Below are positions 50,450 through 61,410 of a stretch of 64,000 bases of DNA, piece after piece. The translations under genes and the position numbers were made by a program. Numbering within the stretch: the first letter of the stretch is position 1; each line of letters begins with the position of its first letter. The notes under the pieces are model-generated. The model searched no databases. It was given only the letters and a program-made list of their open reading frames with translations, and was not told where the DNA came from. Source of the stretch: Prorocentrum cordatum (lineage: Eukaryota; Sar; Dinophyceae; Prorocentrales; Prorocentraceae); contig CAUYUJ010015305.1 in the NCBI GenBank assembly GCA_963575745.1, forward strand, positions 681,991 through 745,990, read 5' to 3'.

Positions 50450-50640
50450 TGGGGGCGCGCAAACACGGATTAGCGATCCATGGATTTGGCGCGCGGTCGC
50501 CAAATCCATGGATCGGGGAGTTGACTTCCCCGATAATGCGGCTGGTGCCGCCTCGCTCGACGGCGGAAATCCGCGATTCCCCATGGAAACGGGACAAGTC
50601 GCTAATCCACGCCTCCTTGATCCATGTTTGCGATCGCCTG
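50450..50640 (-). repeat. dispersed repeat family B, copy 3
   Basis: GCGCGCAAACACGGATTAGC, ATCCATGGATCGGGGAG, CGGCGGAAATCC, CCATGGAAACGGGA, GCTAATCCACGCC and TGTTTGCGATCGCCTGA. Full-length and the best example of the inverted ends. Confidence 0.78.
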
Positions 50641-50819
50641 AGTCGAAGCGGGACGTACTTCCCCACACCTGCCGCACCCCCTTCGCGCCCCGCTCCTCGG
50701 AGCCGAAGCGGTCCCTCCTCGACCCGCCGCGCGGCCTCAGGGGGCGCCTCCTTCTGGGCGGGACGGCGGCGGGCCCCAGGGGGGATTGTGCAGCTGGCTG
50801 GGCGCGGGCCCGCTTTGCC

Positions 50820-51145
50820 TCACCCTCCTCCTCCTCCGCTGCCTCTCCTCCGCTTCCGCCGCTTCCGCCTCCTCCGCCTCCTCCCCCCCCCTCCTCCGCC
50901 TCCTCATCATGCTCCTTCTTGTTTCCCTTTGTTCCTCCTCCTCCTCCTCCTCCCTCTCCTCCTCCCTCCTCCTCTCCTCCTCCTCCTCCTCCTCCTCCTC
51001 CTCCTCCTCCTCCTCCTCCTCCTCCTCCTCCTCCTCCTCCTCCTCCTCCTCCTCCCCTCCTCACCTCTTCACTCCTCCTCCTCCTCCTCCTCCTCCTCCT
51101 CCTCCTCCTCCTCCTCCTCCTCCTCCTCCTCCTCCCATGTTCTTC
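50820..51145 (+). repeat. (CTC)n array
   Basis: Over 200 bp of nearly pure CTC triplets. Followed by a conserved linker (GAACAGCTCCTCCCCGTCGC) and the 82-bp units. Confidence 0.95.
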
Positions 51146-51281
51146 CTTCTCTCCCTCCTCCTCCACCAGTCCTGTCTCCTTATGAACAGCTCCTCCCCGT
51201 CGCACACCGGGACGTGCCGGTAGGGCGGGCCGGGCGTTTCGCCAGAGACCCCCGCGCCAGTTCTGATCACTAAGCTGGATA

Positions 51282-51531
51282 CCTGCAGCAGCTTCACGGA
51301 TGGAGGGCGGGTGGTTTTCACCATGTGGCCCTCGCCCTTGCGCTGCGCACGTTCGTCTCAATTTGCAACGCAACAGCTTCAAGGATGGAGGGCGGCTCGT
51401 TTGTCAACATTTGGCTATGGCATTAGCGCCACGCGCATTCGGAGTAAAAGTTCGCAGCAACGTCACAAGAAAGCAGGGCGGCTCCTTTTTAAAATGTGGT
51501 TCTCGCCATAACGCCGCGCATTCGTCTTAAT
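51282..51531 (+). repeat. 82-bp tandem repeat, three units
   Basis: Three units beginning TGCAGCAGCTTCACGGATGG, TGCAACGCAACAGCTTCAAG and TCGCAGCAACGTCACAAGAA, each with GAGGGCGG or AGGGCGG, an A-ATGTGG or ATTTGG word, CGCC and CGCATTCGTCTTAA or CACGTTCGTCTCAA. Confidence 0.8.
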
Positions 51532-51689
51532 GGTTTACAGCAGTTCCACGGCTTCTTATGGCTCGCGTCCAAGCAATTGTATGTTGGCACGATGTGGGTC
51601 TGTCAGCACGCAACCGGTCACATTGAATCGCGGTGTTGAAATCCCAGGAATGACACTCTGGCACGATTCAGGACCGTCTTCCTCGCGTG

Positions 51690-51790
51690 TCCCCACTCCC
51701 CACTCCTCCTCTCCTCTCCTCTTTCCTCCCGTCCTCCTGCTCCTCCTCCCCTCCTCCTCCTCCTCCTCCTCCTCCTCCTCCATCTACTCC
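51690..51790 (+). repeat. (CTC)n array
   Basis: CTCCTC run followed by about 200 bp of TATT/CGTATTATTC sequence, unusually AT-rich for this window (51800-51995). Confidence 0.85.
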
Positions 51791-52004
51791 TCCTCCTCTC
51801 CTTATTACCTTATCCGTATTATTCTTATGAGTGTTATGATTAGTATTAGTCGTAGTAGTATTCGTACTATCTTTCTGTTGATTATGTTTCTTAACCTTCG
51901 TCTTATCAGTATCATTCGTCACAGCATTCGTCTTACTATTATTCGTATTGATTGTCGTATTATTATTCGTCTTCTTATCCTTCTTCTGCATATTATGATT
52001 ATTG

Positions 52005-52060
52005 TTCTTCCTCCTCCTCCTTCTCTCCCTCCTCCTCCTCCTCCTCCCATTCTCTTCCAC
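52005..52060 (+). repeat. (CTC)n array
   Basis: Short CTC run followed by the conserved linker AACAACTTGTCCCTGTTGCG. Confidence 0.8.
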
Positions 52061-52155
52061 CTCATCCATGATCTTCCCTTGTAAACAACTTGTCCCTGTT
52101 GCGCACCCGAGCGTTCCGCCAGAGACTTCCTCGCACTTTATCACCCTGACGCTTG

Positions 52156-52295
52156 AAACATGCAGCCGTTTCACGATTGGAGGGCTGGCAGCTTGCAGTT
52201 TTCAAAATGTGGCTCTCGCCTCAACGCCGCGCACGTTCGTCTTAAAATGTTGCAGAAGCTTCAAAGGTAGAGGGCGGCTCCTTTGCAAAATATGG
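52156..52295 (+). repeat. 82-bp tandem repeat, one and a half units
   Basis: CATGCAGCCGTTTCACGATT, GGAGGGC, TTTCAAAATGTGGCTCTCGC, CGCACGTTCGTCTTAAAATG, TTGCAGAAGCTTCAAAGGTA, GAGGGCGGC. Confidence 0.8.
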
Positions 52296-52399
52296 GGGAC
52301 TCCAAACCGGAGTTTTGACCCCCCCCGGCCCGGGGTGGCCCCGGACCGAACTCACCCGGGGCGGTCTGGGCTCCCTGGGCTCGTTCTTGAGCTGCACGA

Positions 52400-53030
52400 C
52401 AGCACTTGACGCATCCCAAGAAGCCGCCAAGACGGTCCACGAGAACCCAAAGCCGCCGAACGATCGCTCCAAGACGCCCAAGATGAGCTCAAAACGGCCC
52501 AAGAGGCCGCCAAGACACCCCACGAAGCCTCCTAGAGGCCTCACAAGAAGCCCCCAAGAAACCAACATCTAGAAATTCCGGTGGGAAACGCGCATTTTCA
52601 GCATATCCAACTTGTTAGCCTTCACGGCGTTGAAAGCCGTCCACGAGGCCCCCACGAGGCCCCCAGGACCACCCCGAAACGGCCCACGAGGCTCCCAAGA
52701 GGCCGCAAAGACAACCCAAAAGATCTCCAACGTGGCCCTCGAGGCGCCCTAGACGGCCCAAAAGAGCTCCAAGACGGCCCCAAGAAGAGCCCAAGAGAGG
52801 GACCACGAACCGCGAATTCCAGCGCTCCGCCCAACGAAGCTCTCCGGAGGACCCTAGAAGCCCCCAAGCGGCCCCAAGAGGCCCCCATGAGGCACGCAAG
52901 AGGCCCCAAGGAGCTCCCAAGAGGCCCAAAAGAAGCCCCAGAACGGCCCCCAAGACCCTTCCAAAGTGCCTCGAAGAGGCCCGCGAAAATCCTCGCCACG
53001 AGATCCCAACGGACATCCCAGAGCGTGCCA
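52400..53030. repeat. GGCC-rich decamer repeat block
   Basis: CCAAGAGGCCCC/CACGAGGCCCCCACGAGGC words as at 25650-26215. Confidence 0.6.
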
Positions 53031-53044
53031 CACATGACCCTGAA

Positions 53045-53350
53045 CTTGACGCATTCTTGCTACTTTCCCCGCCACGGCTTCGGAATTCTGCCCGCGAGGT
53101 GGCTCGTGGAATGCAGTCCTGGAGGCGCAGTAGTTTATAGAGGGGTCGGCGGATGTGGCGTAAGCCTGAAGAACAGACTATTCGATACTAACAACGAGCC
53201 GATCAAATTTCAAGGGCCAAGTGGCGCGCAACGCGCAGAGCGCATTGCTGTGATCCGACAGTGGGGCCACCTTCGAAGTCCTCCCATGTCGTGGGAGTGC
53301 TTGAATATGTACTGGGGCACCGCCGTCCTCACCGCTGATGAGGCTTATCT
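53045..53350. other. no supported gene
   Basis: A plus-strand frame through here has balanced composition (FQGPSGAQRAERIAVIRQWG) but no motif and no clear ends. Confidence 0.25.
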
Positions 53351-53639
53351 GAATATTGGTGAGGCCCCGCGACCTTCAGTCTGGCACGCTGTTGCCATCA
53401 ACAGGCGTGCTTTCTGCTGCTGGCACTGCAGTGCCCAAGGCTGCCGATGGCTCCTCGACGTTGGCGAGCGCGACCGAGCCGTCCAGGCCCCGCTGCTGCT
53501 TGGCAACTGCGCTGTCTGCCTCGGGGCGCCGCTGCTGCTGCTGCTGGCCGAAGTTGCGCTGCCTCTGCTTGGCCGCGCCCACCTGCCTGCGCGCCTGCTG
53601 CCCAGCCTTCTGCTCCGCCTTCTGGCCCGGTGCCTCTGC

Positions 53640-54740
53640 CCAGGCACGCGCGGTCTCCTCCGACGTCGGCGCTCGCCTTGGGCTCGGCCCCGCCTGCGGC
53701 GGGTAGTCCTTCTGGTGGCGCGCCGTTCGCCCCGCATTGCTGCCGCTGCTGTATAAGCGTCGCTGCGAGCTTGCTCATATGTCCCGCGAGGCCGTTCACC
53801 GTCGTCTCCAGCTGCGCCATGCTTCAATGCCGCTTGGCCGCGACTGGCTCCGACGTGGAAGACGCTGGCGCTGCGCCGGTGTGCTCGCTTTTGATCAGTT
53901 CGCCCGGCTCGGCGTCTTGCAGCAGGTCGGTGCTGTAGGGGCCCTCGTAGAACTCATCGTCGCCATCGATGCTGCTGACGACGTCCTCATCTGAGCTGTC
54001 GTCTTGTCTCGCCGCAGTACCCGATGACGCTGAGAGCGACTCCGCTTAGAACGCATAGAAACCCTGCATCTATTTAATTTGCCCGGGGAACAGCTGAGCG
54101 TGATGTACATCCTCCTTGACCTTCGTTGCTTCTGCTCTGCCGCCATCAGCTTTATCCTTGCCGCGAGCTCGGCATCCTTCGCCGCCGCGAGCGTCTTCTT
54201 TTCCTTGTTGTCAAAGGCCTTCGGATTGTCATGCCCGAAGTCTGGGTTCTTGCCGGCCATGATGGCTTGGCAATTGATGGCGCATACTCCTTCTCTGCCT
54301 GCTGTGAACGTCGCTGTTCTGTGTCTGGAAGCCCACGGATGGCGCGAAAGCGTCAATCATCTGCGAGAAGAGTTTGGCGCAGATGCCCACGATGTTGTTT
54401 CAAACCTGCTGCAGTGGGAGAAGTGCAACTGGACCTGGGCGGAAGGCCACTTCGAGAGCTTCGCGAGCATGGGGAGCATGCCCAACAAACCCTTCTCCGT
54501 CTGCGCCTCGGACTGCTAAGCATCCCCGCGTCTAGCACCTCCCCTGCTCCTGCTTGGCTGCCGAACCTCCTTCCACGGCGGCAGCTTCTCTTCCCCGCAG
54601 CTCCGACACGTGGTCCGCGAGGAGTTGTTCCTAGTCTCGCAGCCCATGCAAGTCCAGGCTGCTGCAGCATCGCCCCCAGGCGGGGCAGATGCTGATCGGC
54701 CGCTCCCTCCTCCAGTGGCTGCGGCGCCGTTGCTGCAGTG
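53640..54740 (-). pseudogene. pieces of a RanBP2-type zinc-finger gene
   Basis: Minus strand, top to bottom. At 54660-54594 WTCMGCETRNNSSRTTCRSC, a W-x-C-x2-C-x10-C-x2-C RanBP2-type zinc finger, followed by GEEKLPPWKEVRQ, a TAG and QSEAQTEKGLLGMLPMLAKL. At about 54260-54110 a charged helical stretch (FDNKEKKTLAAAKDAELAAR, IKLMAAEQKQR). At 53998-53830 an open acidic stretch without ATG (DSSDEDVVSSIDGDDEFYEG, ELIKSEHTGAAPASS, EPVAAKRH), a TGA, then SMAQLETTVNGLAGHMSKLA and ATLIQQRQQ. In dinoflagellates such fingers with helical linkers often begin LINE open reading frames, but the endonuclease is not visible here. Stops and frame changes, or unrecognised introns, break it. Confidence 0.42.
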
Positions 54741-54899
54741 ACGACCAGGCAGCCCAGCCGCGGCGCCGAATCGCAGCAGCGTGCGGGCCGCTGCCGCCGC
54801 TGACGCGGGTGCCAGGCAGGATCGGGGGCGGAGCGGGATTCCCCTGCACCGCCCTTGGTCGCGCGCTCTCTCGCGGCAGTCGCTGCCCTGTGCTGCCCT

Positions 54900-55260
54900 G
54901 TGCCCGCGAGGAGGAATGAGGAGGGAGAGGAGGATGAGGAGGTGGGCCAGAGGAAGAGGACCTGAGGAGGGGGAGGAGGAGGAGGAGGAAGAGAAGGACG
55001 AGGAGGAGGAGGAGGAGGACAAAGAAGAGAAGAAAGTGGAGAAGGGAGAAGGACGAGAATAAGGAAGAGGAGGAGGACGAGGGGGAGGAGGAGGAGGAGG
55101 AGGAAGAGGAGGACGAGGGGGGAGGAGGAAAAGGAGGCGAAGAGGGAGGAGGAGGAGGAGGTGAGAAGGCGAGGAGGAGGCGAGGAGGGACGAGGTGGTG
55201 GGGAGGAGGCGAGGAGGGAGGAGCAGAGGAGGCAAAGAGGGGGCGAGGAGGTGAGGATGA
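54900..55260 (+). repeat. (GAG)n polypurine array
   Basis: GAGGAG with GAGGCGAGG and AAGGAG variants. Long Ser/Pro/Leu minus-strand frames extend through it and are artefacts. Confidence 0.9.
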
Positions 55261-55699
55261 CGAGGGGGAGGAGTGACGAGCGAACAGCCGACGAGAGCGG
55301 CGCAGCACGACGGCACCCGTCCTTGGCAGCAGCCCGCTGCAGCAGGGCAGGCAGCCGAAAACCCTGGCCAGCAGCGAAGGCGCCTGCGGCCAGGGGGGAT
55401 ATCGGGGCCATCTTGGACGAGGGGCTCGAAATGTCAGCTCGTATTCCCGATCTTGGGCCCCTCTTTGGGGCGTTCCTCCCCCAGAAGCGGCCCCCCATGT
55501 CCCCAGACACTTCGCGTCGCGAAAGGATCACGACCGTGAAATCTTGGTGTCTCACTTTTGTGCGCCAGGCGTTTCCGCCTGGTTCTGGGCCCGGGAACCC
55601 TCACATATCGATTCCGCTTGAGAAACTGTGCAGAAAGATGGGCTCCGGGACTCTGGCCGTAATTGCGCCGATGCTGCAATCTTCTCGCCGCGTCGGACC

Positions 55700-55870
55700 T
55701 TTGGACCCGCAAGGTGTTTCACAATCTTGAGCTTCTGGGGGCCCTCACCGGGACCCGAAACCATCATACAATTAATCGCGTTGCCAAGGTGGTTCCTGGG
55801 AAGGTGTCCAGACCTCCTGGGGTCCACGCTTATGACAGAATCATGGCGTCGGGGAACTGGCTCCTCCCCT
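55700..55870 (+). repeat. dispersed repeat family J, copy 3
   Basis: GAGCTTCTGGGGGCCCTCAC, CCGGGACCCGAAACCATCAT, CCTCCTGGGGTCCACGCTTA and AGAATCATGGCGTC in family J order. The most diverged copy. Confidence 0.45.
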
Positions 55871-55994
55871 CCGCATGTGGGATGATGAGCGGCACATCAA
55901 GCGGTGGGTTCTATATTCGGCTGGCTATGCAGGGTAAAGGGCAGGAGACTCGATGACCAGCGTTGGCACGCAGCTGCCCGCCGCATCAGAATTT

Positions 55995-56220
55995 GATCAA
56001 GAGGATGGAGAAGGAGGAAGGGCGGGGGGTGAGTGTGGAGGGATGATTCGAAGGTGGAGAACGGAGAGAAGAAGACAAACGAGGAGGATAAGGAGGAGGA
56101 GGAGGAGGAGAAACAAAAAAAGAAGAGGAGGAGGACGAGGGAAACAGGTGAAAGAAGGTTGAAGACAAGGAGGAGGAAGAGGACCGGGAAGAGGAGAAGA
56201 AAGGAGGAGAAGGAGGGAGC
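55995..56220 (+). repeat. (GGA)n/(GAA)n polypurine tract
   Basis: Almost purine-only plus strand. Immediately followed at 56230-56360 by a C/T-rich tract, so purine and pyrimidine tracts face each other. Confidence 0.8.
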
Positions 56221-56549
56221 ATGACCCAAACAGCGAAAACCCTCCTCCCCCTCCCTCCCCCCCTCCCCTCATCCTGCTCACCCTCCTCCCTCTGGTTCCC
56301 CTCCTCCCTCCTCCACCCCTTTTTTCCCCCCGTGTCCCTCCTTGCTCTCCCCCCCCCGAAGGAAGGCAACGTCTCTGGGACCAGCCAAAGGCTCTGCCCT
56401 CCCACTCGTCTGCGGCGCGGCGTCCCCGGAACCGTGGGCCCTGGCCCAGGGGCAGACCGTTCATGCCGTGACAGATCGCGGTGGCCCCGCAACCCGCAAC
56501 GGGCCTGTGGGTGCCGAAGCACAGGCGCTCAAGGGATCGCAACGTCGGA

Positions 56550-56960
56550 AGACTGAGAGCGGGAGGAGCGAGGAGGGAGGGAAAAACATGGAAAGGCGGA
56601 GGGAACGAGGGAGGAGGGAGGAGGGAAGGAGGAGGAAGGGAGGAGGGAGGAGGGAGGAGGGAGGAGGATGGAGAAAAAGAAAGCGGGAGGAGGGAGGAGG
56701 GAGGGAAGGAAAAAAGAGGGCGGAAGGAAAGAGGGAGGAGGGAGGAGGGAGGGAAGCAGGAGGGAGGAGGGGGAGGGAGGGAGGAGGGAGAAGAAACGGG
56801 CGGGAAGGGAGGGAAAGAAAAAAGAGGGCGGAGGGAAGGACGGAGGAAGGAGGAGAGAGGGGAGGGGACGGAGGAGGGAGGGAGCAGGGACAAGGGAGGG
56901 GGGAGAGACAGACACCGAGAGGAGGGAGGAGGGAGGGAAGGACACCGACGACAAGTGCCC
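56550..56960 (+). repeat. GGGAGGA(A)GG polypurine array
   Basis: GGAGGGAGGAGGGAGG-type words with AAAAAG interruptions at regular distance, over 400 bp. Confidence 0.9.
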
Positions 56961-57299
56961 GCCCCGGGGTGGCGCACGCCCGGCCGCCCGGCCGCCTGCA
57001 CCGCCCGGGGAGGGACAGCGGCAGCGCGACGAGGCAGGGCGGGGGGGGGCGGAGGCGAGGCGGCGCTTTGCGGCACCCATCTCAGCGTCGAAGGCGGCGC
57101 GGCGCGCCGCGGCCGTGGCGCTCGGACCCCAGGCCCCCGCGGCCCTTCGCATCCTCCCTCTCGTGCCTGTCGCGGCCCCAGACGCGCTCGCCTGGGAGCA
57201 AGCCGCGTGGAGTACTCGACATATTCTGTTGGCCCGACTTTCACGTGCGGTGACTGCGCGGGGAGGCAAACTCGCGATACTGGCTCGCGCTTGAAAATC

Positions 57300-57712
57300 C
57301 CGACGGCGCAACAACAAAGCATGGGCCAGAAAAACACCTCGCACGAATGCGCGCAAACGGCCCCCGAGGGGCATGGACCGACAAAGCGCCCCCAAGAGGG
57401 CCCGAGCCCCCCGGCGCTGGCACGGCGCCCGCACATGGCGCACTGACCGAATGCACCGTGAATTTGGAGGCAACTATGCTCGGAAGGCGCCGCAACACAA
57501 CGGAGCTTCCGAATGGGGACATCAACAACCGTGGCCGATGCAGGCGCAGCGCGCGGAACCTCGCCTAAAGCGGCAAAGTGCCCAGCCACTTGGTCAGCAA
57601 CTCCATTGGCCAGCGCCGCGCCTGGGTTCAGAACGTTCTGCAACATCAGGTGACTCGAGTACGAATATGAGACATGTCTCCACCTCCCAAGGCATCTTTG
57701 ACCCAGGCCCAA
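57300..57712 (-). pseudogene. possible LINE C-terminal tail
   Basis: Minus-strand frame: HLMLQNVLNPGAALANGVAD, QVAGHFAALGEVPRAA, then SEHSCLQIHGAFGQCAMCGR and a GPC.G element further on. A H-x-L-x3-G-x4-C-x2-C-G block followed by a G-x-C-x-G element is the typical end of dinoflagellate LINE proteins. It lies 4 kb downstream of the reverse-transcriptase remnant on the same strand, so both could derive from one element with later insertions. Assignment is tentative. Confidence 0.35.
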
Positions 57713-57719
57713 AAATTAA

Positions 57720-60700
57720 GATATGCTCGTGGGTTCCGGGGCCCCGCCTGGACACGACCACGCGCGCGGGCCACGCGGGCCGAATCCGCCGCGCAGCCCA
57801 GGACAGCGCCCCCCTCGGGAACCTTCGCAAGCAGAGCCAGGAAAGCAAGCAAACCCCCGCGGCTGATGGGCTGCTAGCCAGCACCGCCACCTCCAGATTG
57901 GAAAAAACTTGACCCATGTCTCCGAAACTCTGGGAAGGACCGGGCGTTGTGACCTAGGGCCGACACCGCCCCGCTCTCCCGCGCCTCTTGCCCGTGGAAA
58001 AACTCACCGCCGCCGGCGCCCACCCCCCCGGGCGAGGGGCACCCGCGGTAACTCGCCGGCAATATGATGGAGCTGCCCCTCCGGCGGCGGGGGGGCGCGG
58101 GCCCCGGGGGCCCGGCGCGACGCCTTGCACGCCAGAGGGCGGTGACTCGGCAGCCGCGCAGGCTCCTCGCCTCGAGCGGGCCTCCGAAATCTCCTGAGCT
58201 CTGCGTTAGCTGGACACTCGTAGAAGCGGCGGAACTTAGCTCCATGCCCCCATCCGCGCCCGGGGAATCCAGGGCCACGGTCTCCCCCGATCGCCGATGT
58301 CCTCGAGCGGGCCCAGATCGACCCCGCGAGGGCAGCCCGAAACAACCCCCATCTCTGAGCGCACTTCCGACGCAGAGGCAGAACGCGCCGCCGCACATCG
58401 ACGATGTCGCGGCCGCCCCCGAATCCAGTCCCGCTCCGAAGGCTGGCGGCAGAGGATGAAAATGTAGCCTCGGCCATCGATCAATTTCGCGCGCGGGATC
58501 CGCCGACGCGCGGGCCCGGGGCCGAAACTCATCCGGCAAAACTAAAGCTCTCAACCAGGGCGCTCACCCCAGGGGGGCCCCATCCCAGGGAAGCCCATGA
58601 CCTCGATCCCCTCAGCCGCGCCCTGTCAGCATTTCAGCATTCCATCGATCGCAGCCTCGGGCTTGGCAGCCGCAATCTGAAACCACAAACCTGACGACTG
58701 AAGAGTCCACGGCAAAGGCTGGATTTTCTCTCCTTCGGTTCCAGAGCAAGCAGGGCCGCCGGGCACCTGCCCGCCGCGCCCCGAGTTGCAAGCCGACCGG
58801 CGCTCGACGCCATTGCCGGGCACAGAAAGCCCACGGCGCAGAAAGCCCACGGCAGAGCCCCCGCGAAGACAAAGCGCGCGCCGACCTTCCGAGATGCCAT
58901 CCCAGACGGCTTCCGCAATCGAGGCCTGGCCCAGCCCCGAGATCCGCAGGCGCAGAAGCCACTTCGACTCCGGCCCCTCGCAGGCCCGAGCCCGCCTGGA
59001 TCTGGCGGGCCACTGACATATCTCGCGCGAGCACCGTGGACTTGCTAATGCGCATGAGATTATTCTCAACGCGGCCGCCCGCGAACGCGCTGCCAGCCGA
59101 AACTGCCTCGCGAGCGCCGCCCCCTCTCAGCCAATCCGCGGGCCAGGTGGCATCGTCGATCGGGCCCGCCTGGAGAGCCCCATTCAGAATCTAAATGGCG
59201 CGGCGGACAATCTGAAGGCATCGCGAATGCTTCCACTACCGCAACACGAACGCGGTGCAATGGCCAGGCGACAGAACTGCCAGCGGGCCCCAATCAGCAT
59301 TGCACCGTGGCACAACCTCCCGCAAAGCACACTTGCCTATAGCACCGCAGCGATCCACGGTCCGCGCCTTCGGCGGCCCGGGCTTCCGCGGGGCGAGACC
59401 GGGCCAGGCGATCGGGCCAGCGGCGCGATACCTGCGCCCATCAGGTTCGCGCGGCAAGACAGTTCGAAGGGCGGGCTGCTGCCGGGGCCGAGCGACGTCG
59501 ACATCAACTTCGCGACGCAAGCCCAGCGGCCCACGACGACCAGGCCCGCGAAACCGCCGCGCCTCACGCCGCCCGACACCCCCCCCGTGCCCTTCGCGCC
59601 TCTCAGCGCCCACTGATCGCGGCGCCTCCTCGAGCTAGACGTCGCTGGCTCCAGGCAGTCGCGCAGCGCCAGCTGCCGCGCCTCCGTCAAGACGGCCATC
59701 GCCCCGTTGTCGTCGCAGCCCTCGGGGGCCAGCGGGGCGTTTCAGACCCGAGTCCTGGGCCCACTTCCACCGCGGAAGCTGCGCCCCGCGAAGTCGCGCC
59801 GTCAATCCTGAGACCGCCGACCTCTGCAAAGCGACCCTCCCTGCAACCCTGCAGAGATCCGCATCCAGCCGCCGCTCGTCGACGAAGCCGGCCTCGCAGG
59901 GCACGCCGTCGCTTCCGAAGCACCGCTCCGAGAGCTTGGTCCGCGGCCCGCCTGGCCACGACAGCGGGCGCCTCCGCGGGGCCGAAGGGGGCCTATGCGA
60001 GCGACCTCAAGCCACGATCGCATCAATCATGCCCACGAACAGGCGGGGGCACAATCGCACCACGGGGAAGAGCGCAAGAATGGTTCAGTAGAGGAGCCCG
60101 CAAATGACGAGCACATGGCGCGCCAGCTTTGTCGGCTTCCATGCGGGAAAGCCCCCGCAGCAGGCCGGCAGTCACAACCCGCCTTTGTGCGCTGCCATCT
60201 GTGAATGCGCCGTGGCTCGGCCGCCCTGCCAGGCGCCGAGCTGGCGCCCCTTCGCCGGCGAGCGCCCCCCCCGCCGCGTCTCAGACGAATCGAGGTCGCG
60301 CGACTCCACAGCGCCGGCCCAGGGCGCGGAGCAGCGGCCGGGATCCTCAGCCTGAGAACTCGTCGATTGTAAGGAAAGGGGCTCTGTCGCGCACTTGGGA
60401 ACTTCCATGGAATGACTCCGCGGCGCCACCTGCGGCCGCAACAGGTCCGCGGCCCTCTCAGCCCGCTCGCCCCGGATCGACGCAAACGCGCCCACGCCCG
60501 AATCCGACGGCCACCCGCGCGCCAACGTCGCCCGACAACGGCGCGCGCGAGCCCCCATTGCCCGCGCGCCACCGGGGGGCGGGCCCCCGACGGCAAGAAG
60601 CCGCGAGGGGCCCCGTGGGGAAGCGCGGGGGGGCGCCCCCGCAGGTGCAGCTCCCCCCCCTCCGCTTCTCTGCCTAAGCGCCAGCCGTGGACCGCGCCTT

Positions 60701-61185
60701 GAAGGGCCAGGCAGGCGCCCGGGCCGACAATGACAAGGGGGGTCGCGGCGCCCCCGTCGACCGCGCCCGCGACCGACGCGCGTCGGAGCCCAAGTCCAAC
60801 GTCGAACACGCCGCGCGGGCGCCAGGGGCAAAACTGGCCGCGCAAGGGCGGGCCAATAGCATTGCGAAGCAGCGAGGCAATCGCGCGCGCGTCGCGCGAC
60901 CGCTACCGGGATTACTCCACGTTCGACGTCGCAAACATTGCCGATGGCAATCTGAAGGGCCAGAACTCTCGCCTCAGAAACCCAGCCGAAGTCAGTGGAT
61001 GCGTTGCCCGTGGCCGCCGCGAACTGGATAATAGGCCGCGCTGCTTTTCAAGTCGCGGCGCTCTCCGCGCGGAGCGAAGATCCTCTGGCACCGAAGAGCA
61101 GCCCGAATGGCCGCCGGAGCTGCTCCGTACATGTCTGCATTGGCGGGGTGGAAGATTTCCAGAGTTACGTCAGACGCAGCAAACT
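57720..61185. other. GC-rich DNA, no gene I can defend
   Basis: Long Arg/Ala/Pro/Gly frames on both strands. Some stretches look less random, for example SRDRYRDYSTFDVANIADGN on the plus strand near 60880-60950. No family motif. Likely decayed coding or retroelement DNA. Confidence 0.3.
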
Positions 61186-61189
61186 GGAC

Positions 61190-61410
61190 GGCGCAGAGGA
61201 GGGGCCGCAGGAGGAGGAGGGGGGGGGAGGAGGAGGGAGAGGAGGAGGGGGAAGTGGAACACGAGGGGGGGAAGTGGAATATGAGGAGGAGGACGAGGGG
61301 GAAAAGGAAGAGGAGCAGGACGGGGAGGGGGGGGGAGGGGGGGTGAGGAGGGAGAAGAAGAGGGGGGGGGGGGGGCGAGGAAGAGGGGGGGAAGAGGAGG
61401 AGTTAAAATA
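61190..61410 (+). repeat. (GGA)n/G-rich polypurine array
   Basis: GGAGGAGGGGG words and long G runs. Almost no pyrimidines for 200 bp. Confidence 0.9.

Noticed and set aside
49812-51185. 457-residue plus-strand frame
   Set aside because: Passes through G-rich runs, a family B repeat and the CTC array; composition-driven.
52581-53756. 391-residue plus-strand frame
   Set aside because: The first half is the GGCC decamer block; the second half opposes a better minus-strand frame (MAQLETTVNG) and is probably its shadow.
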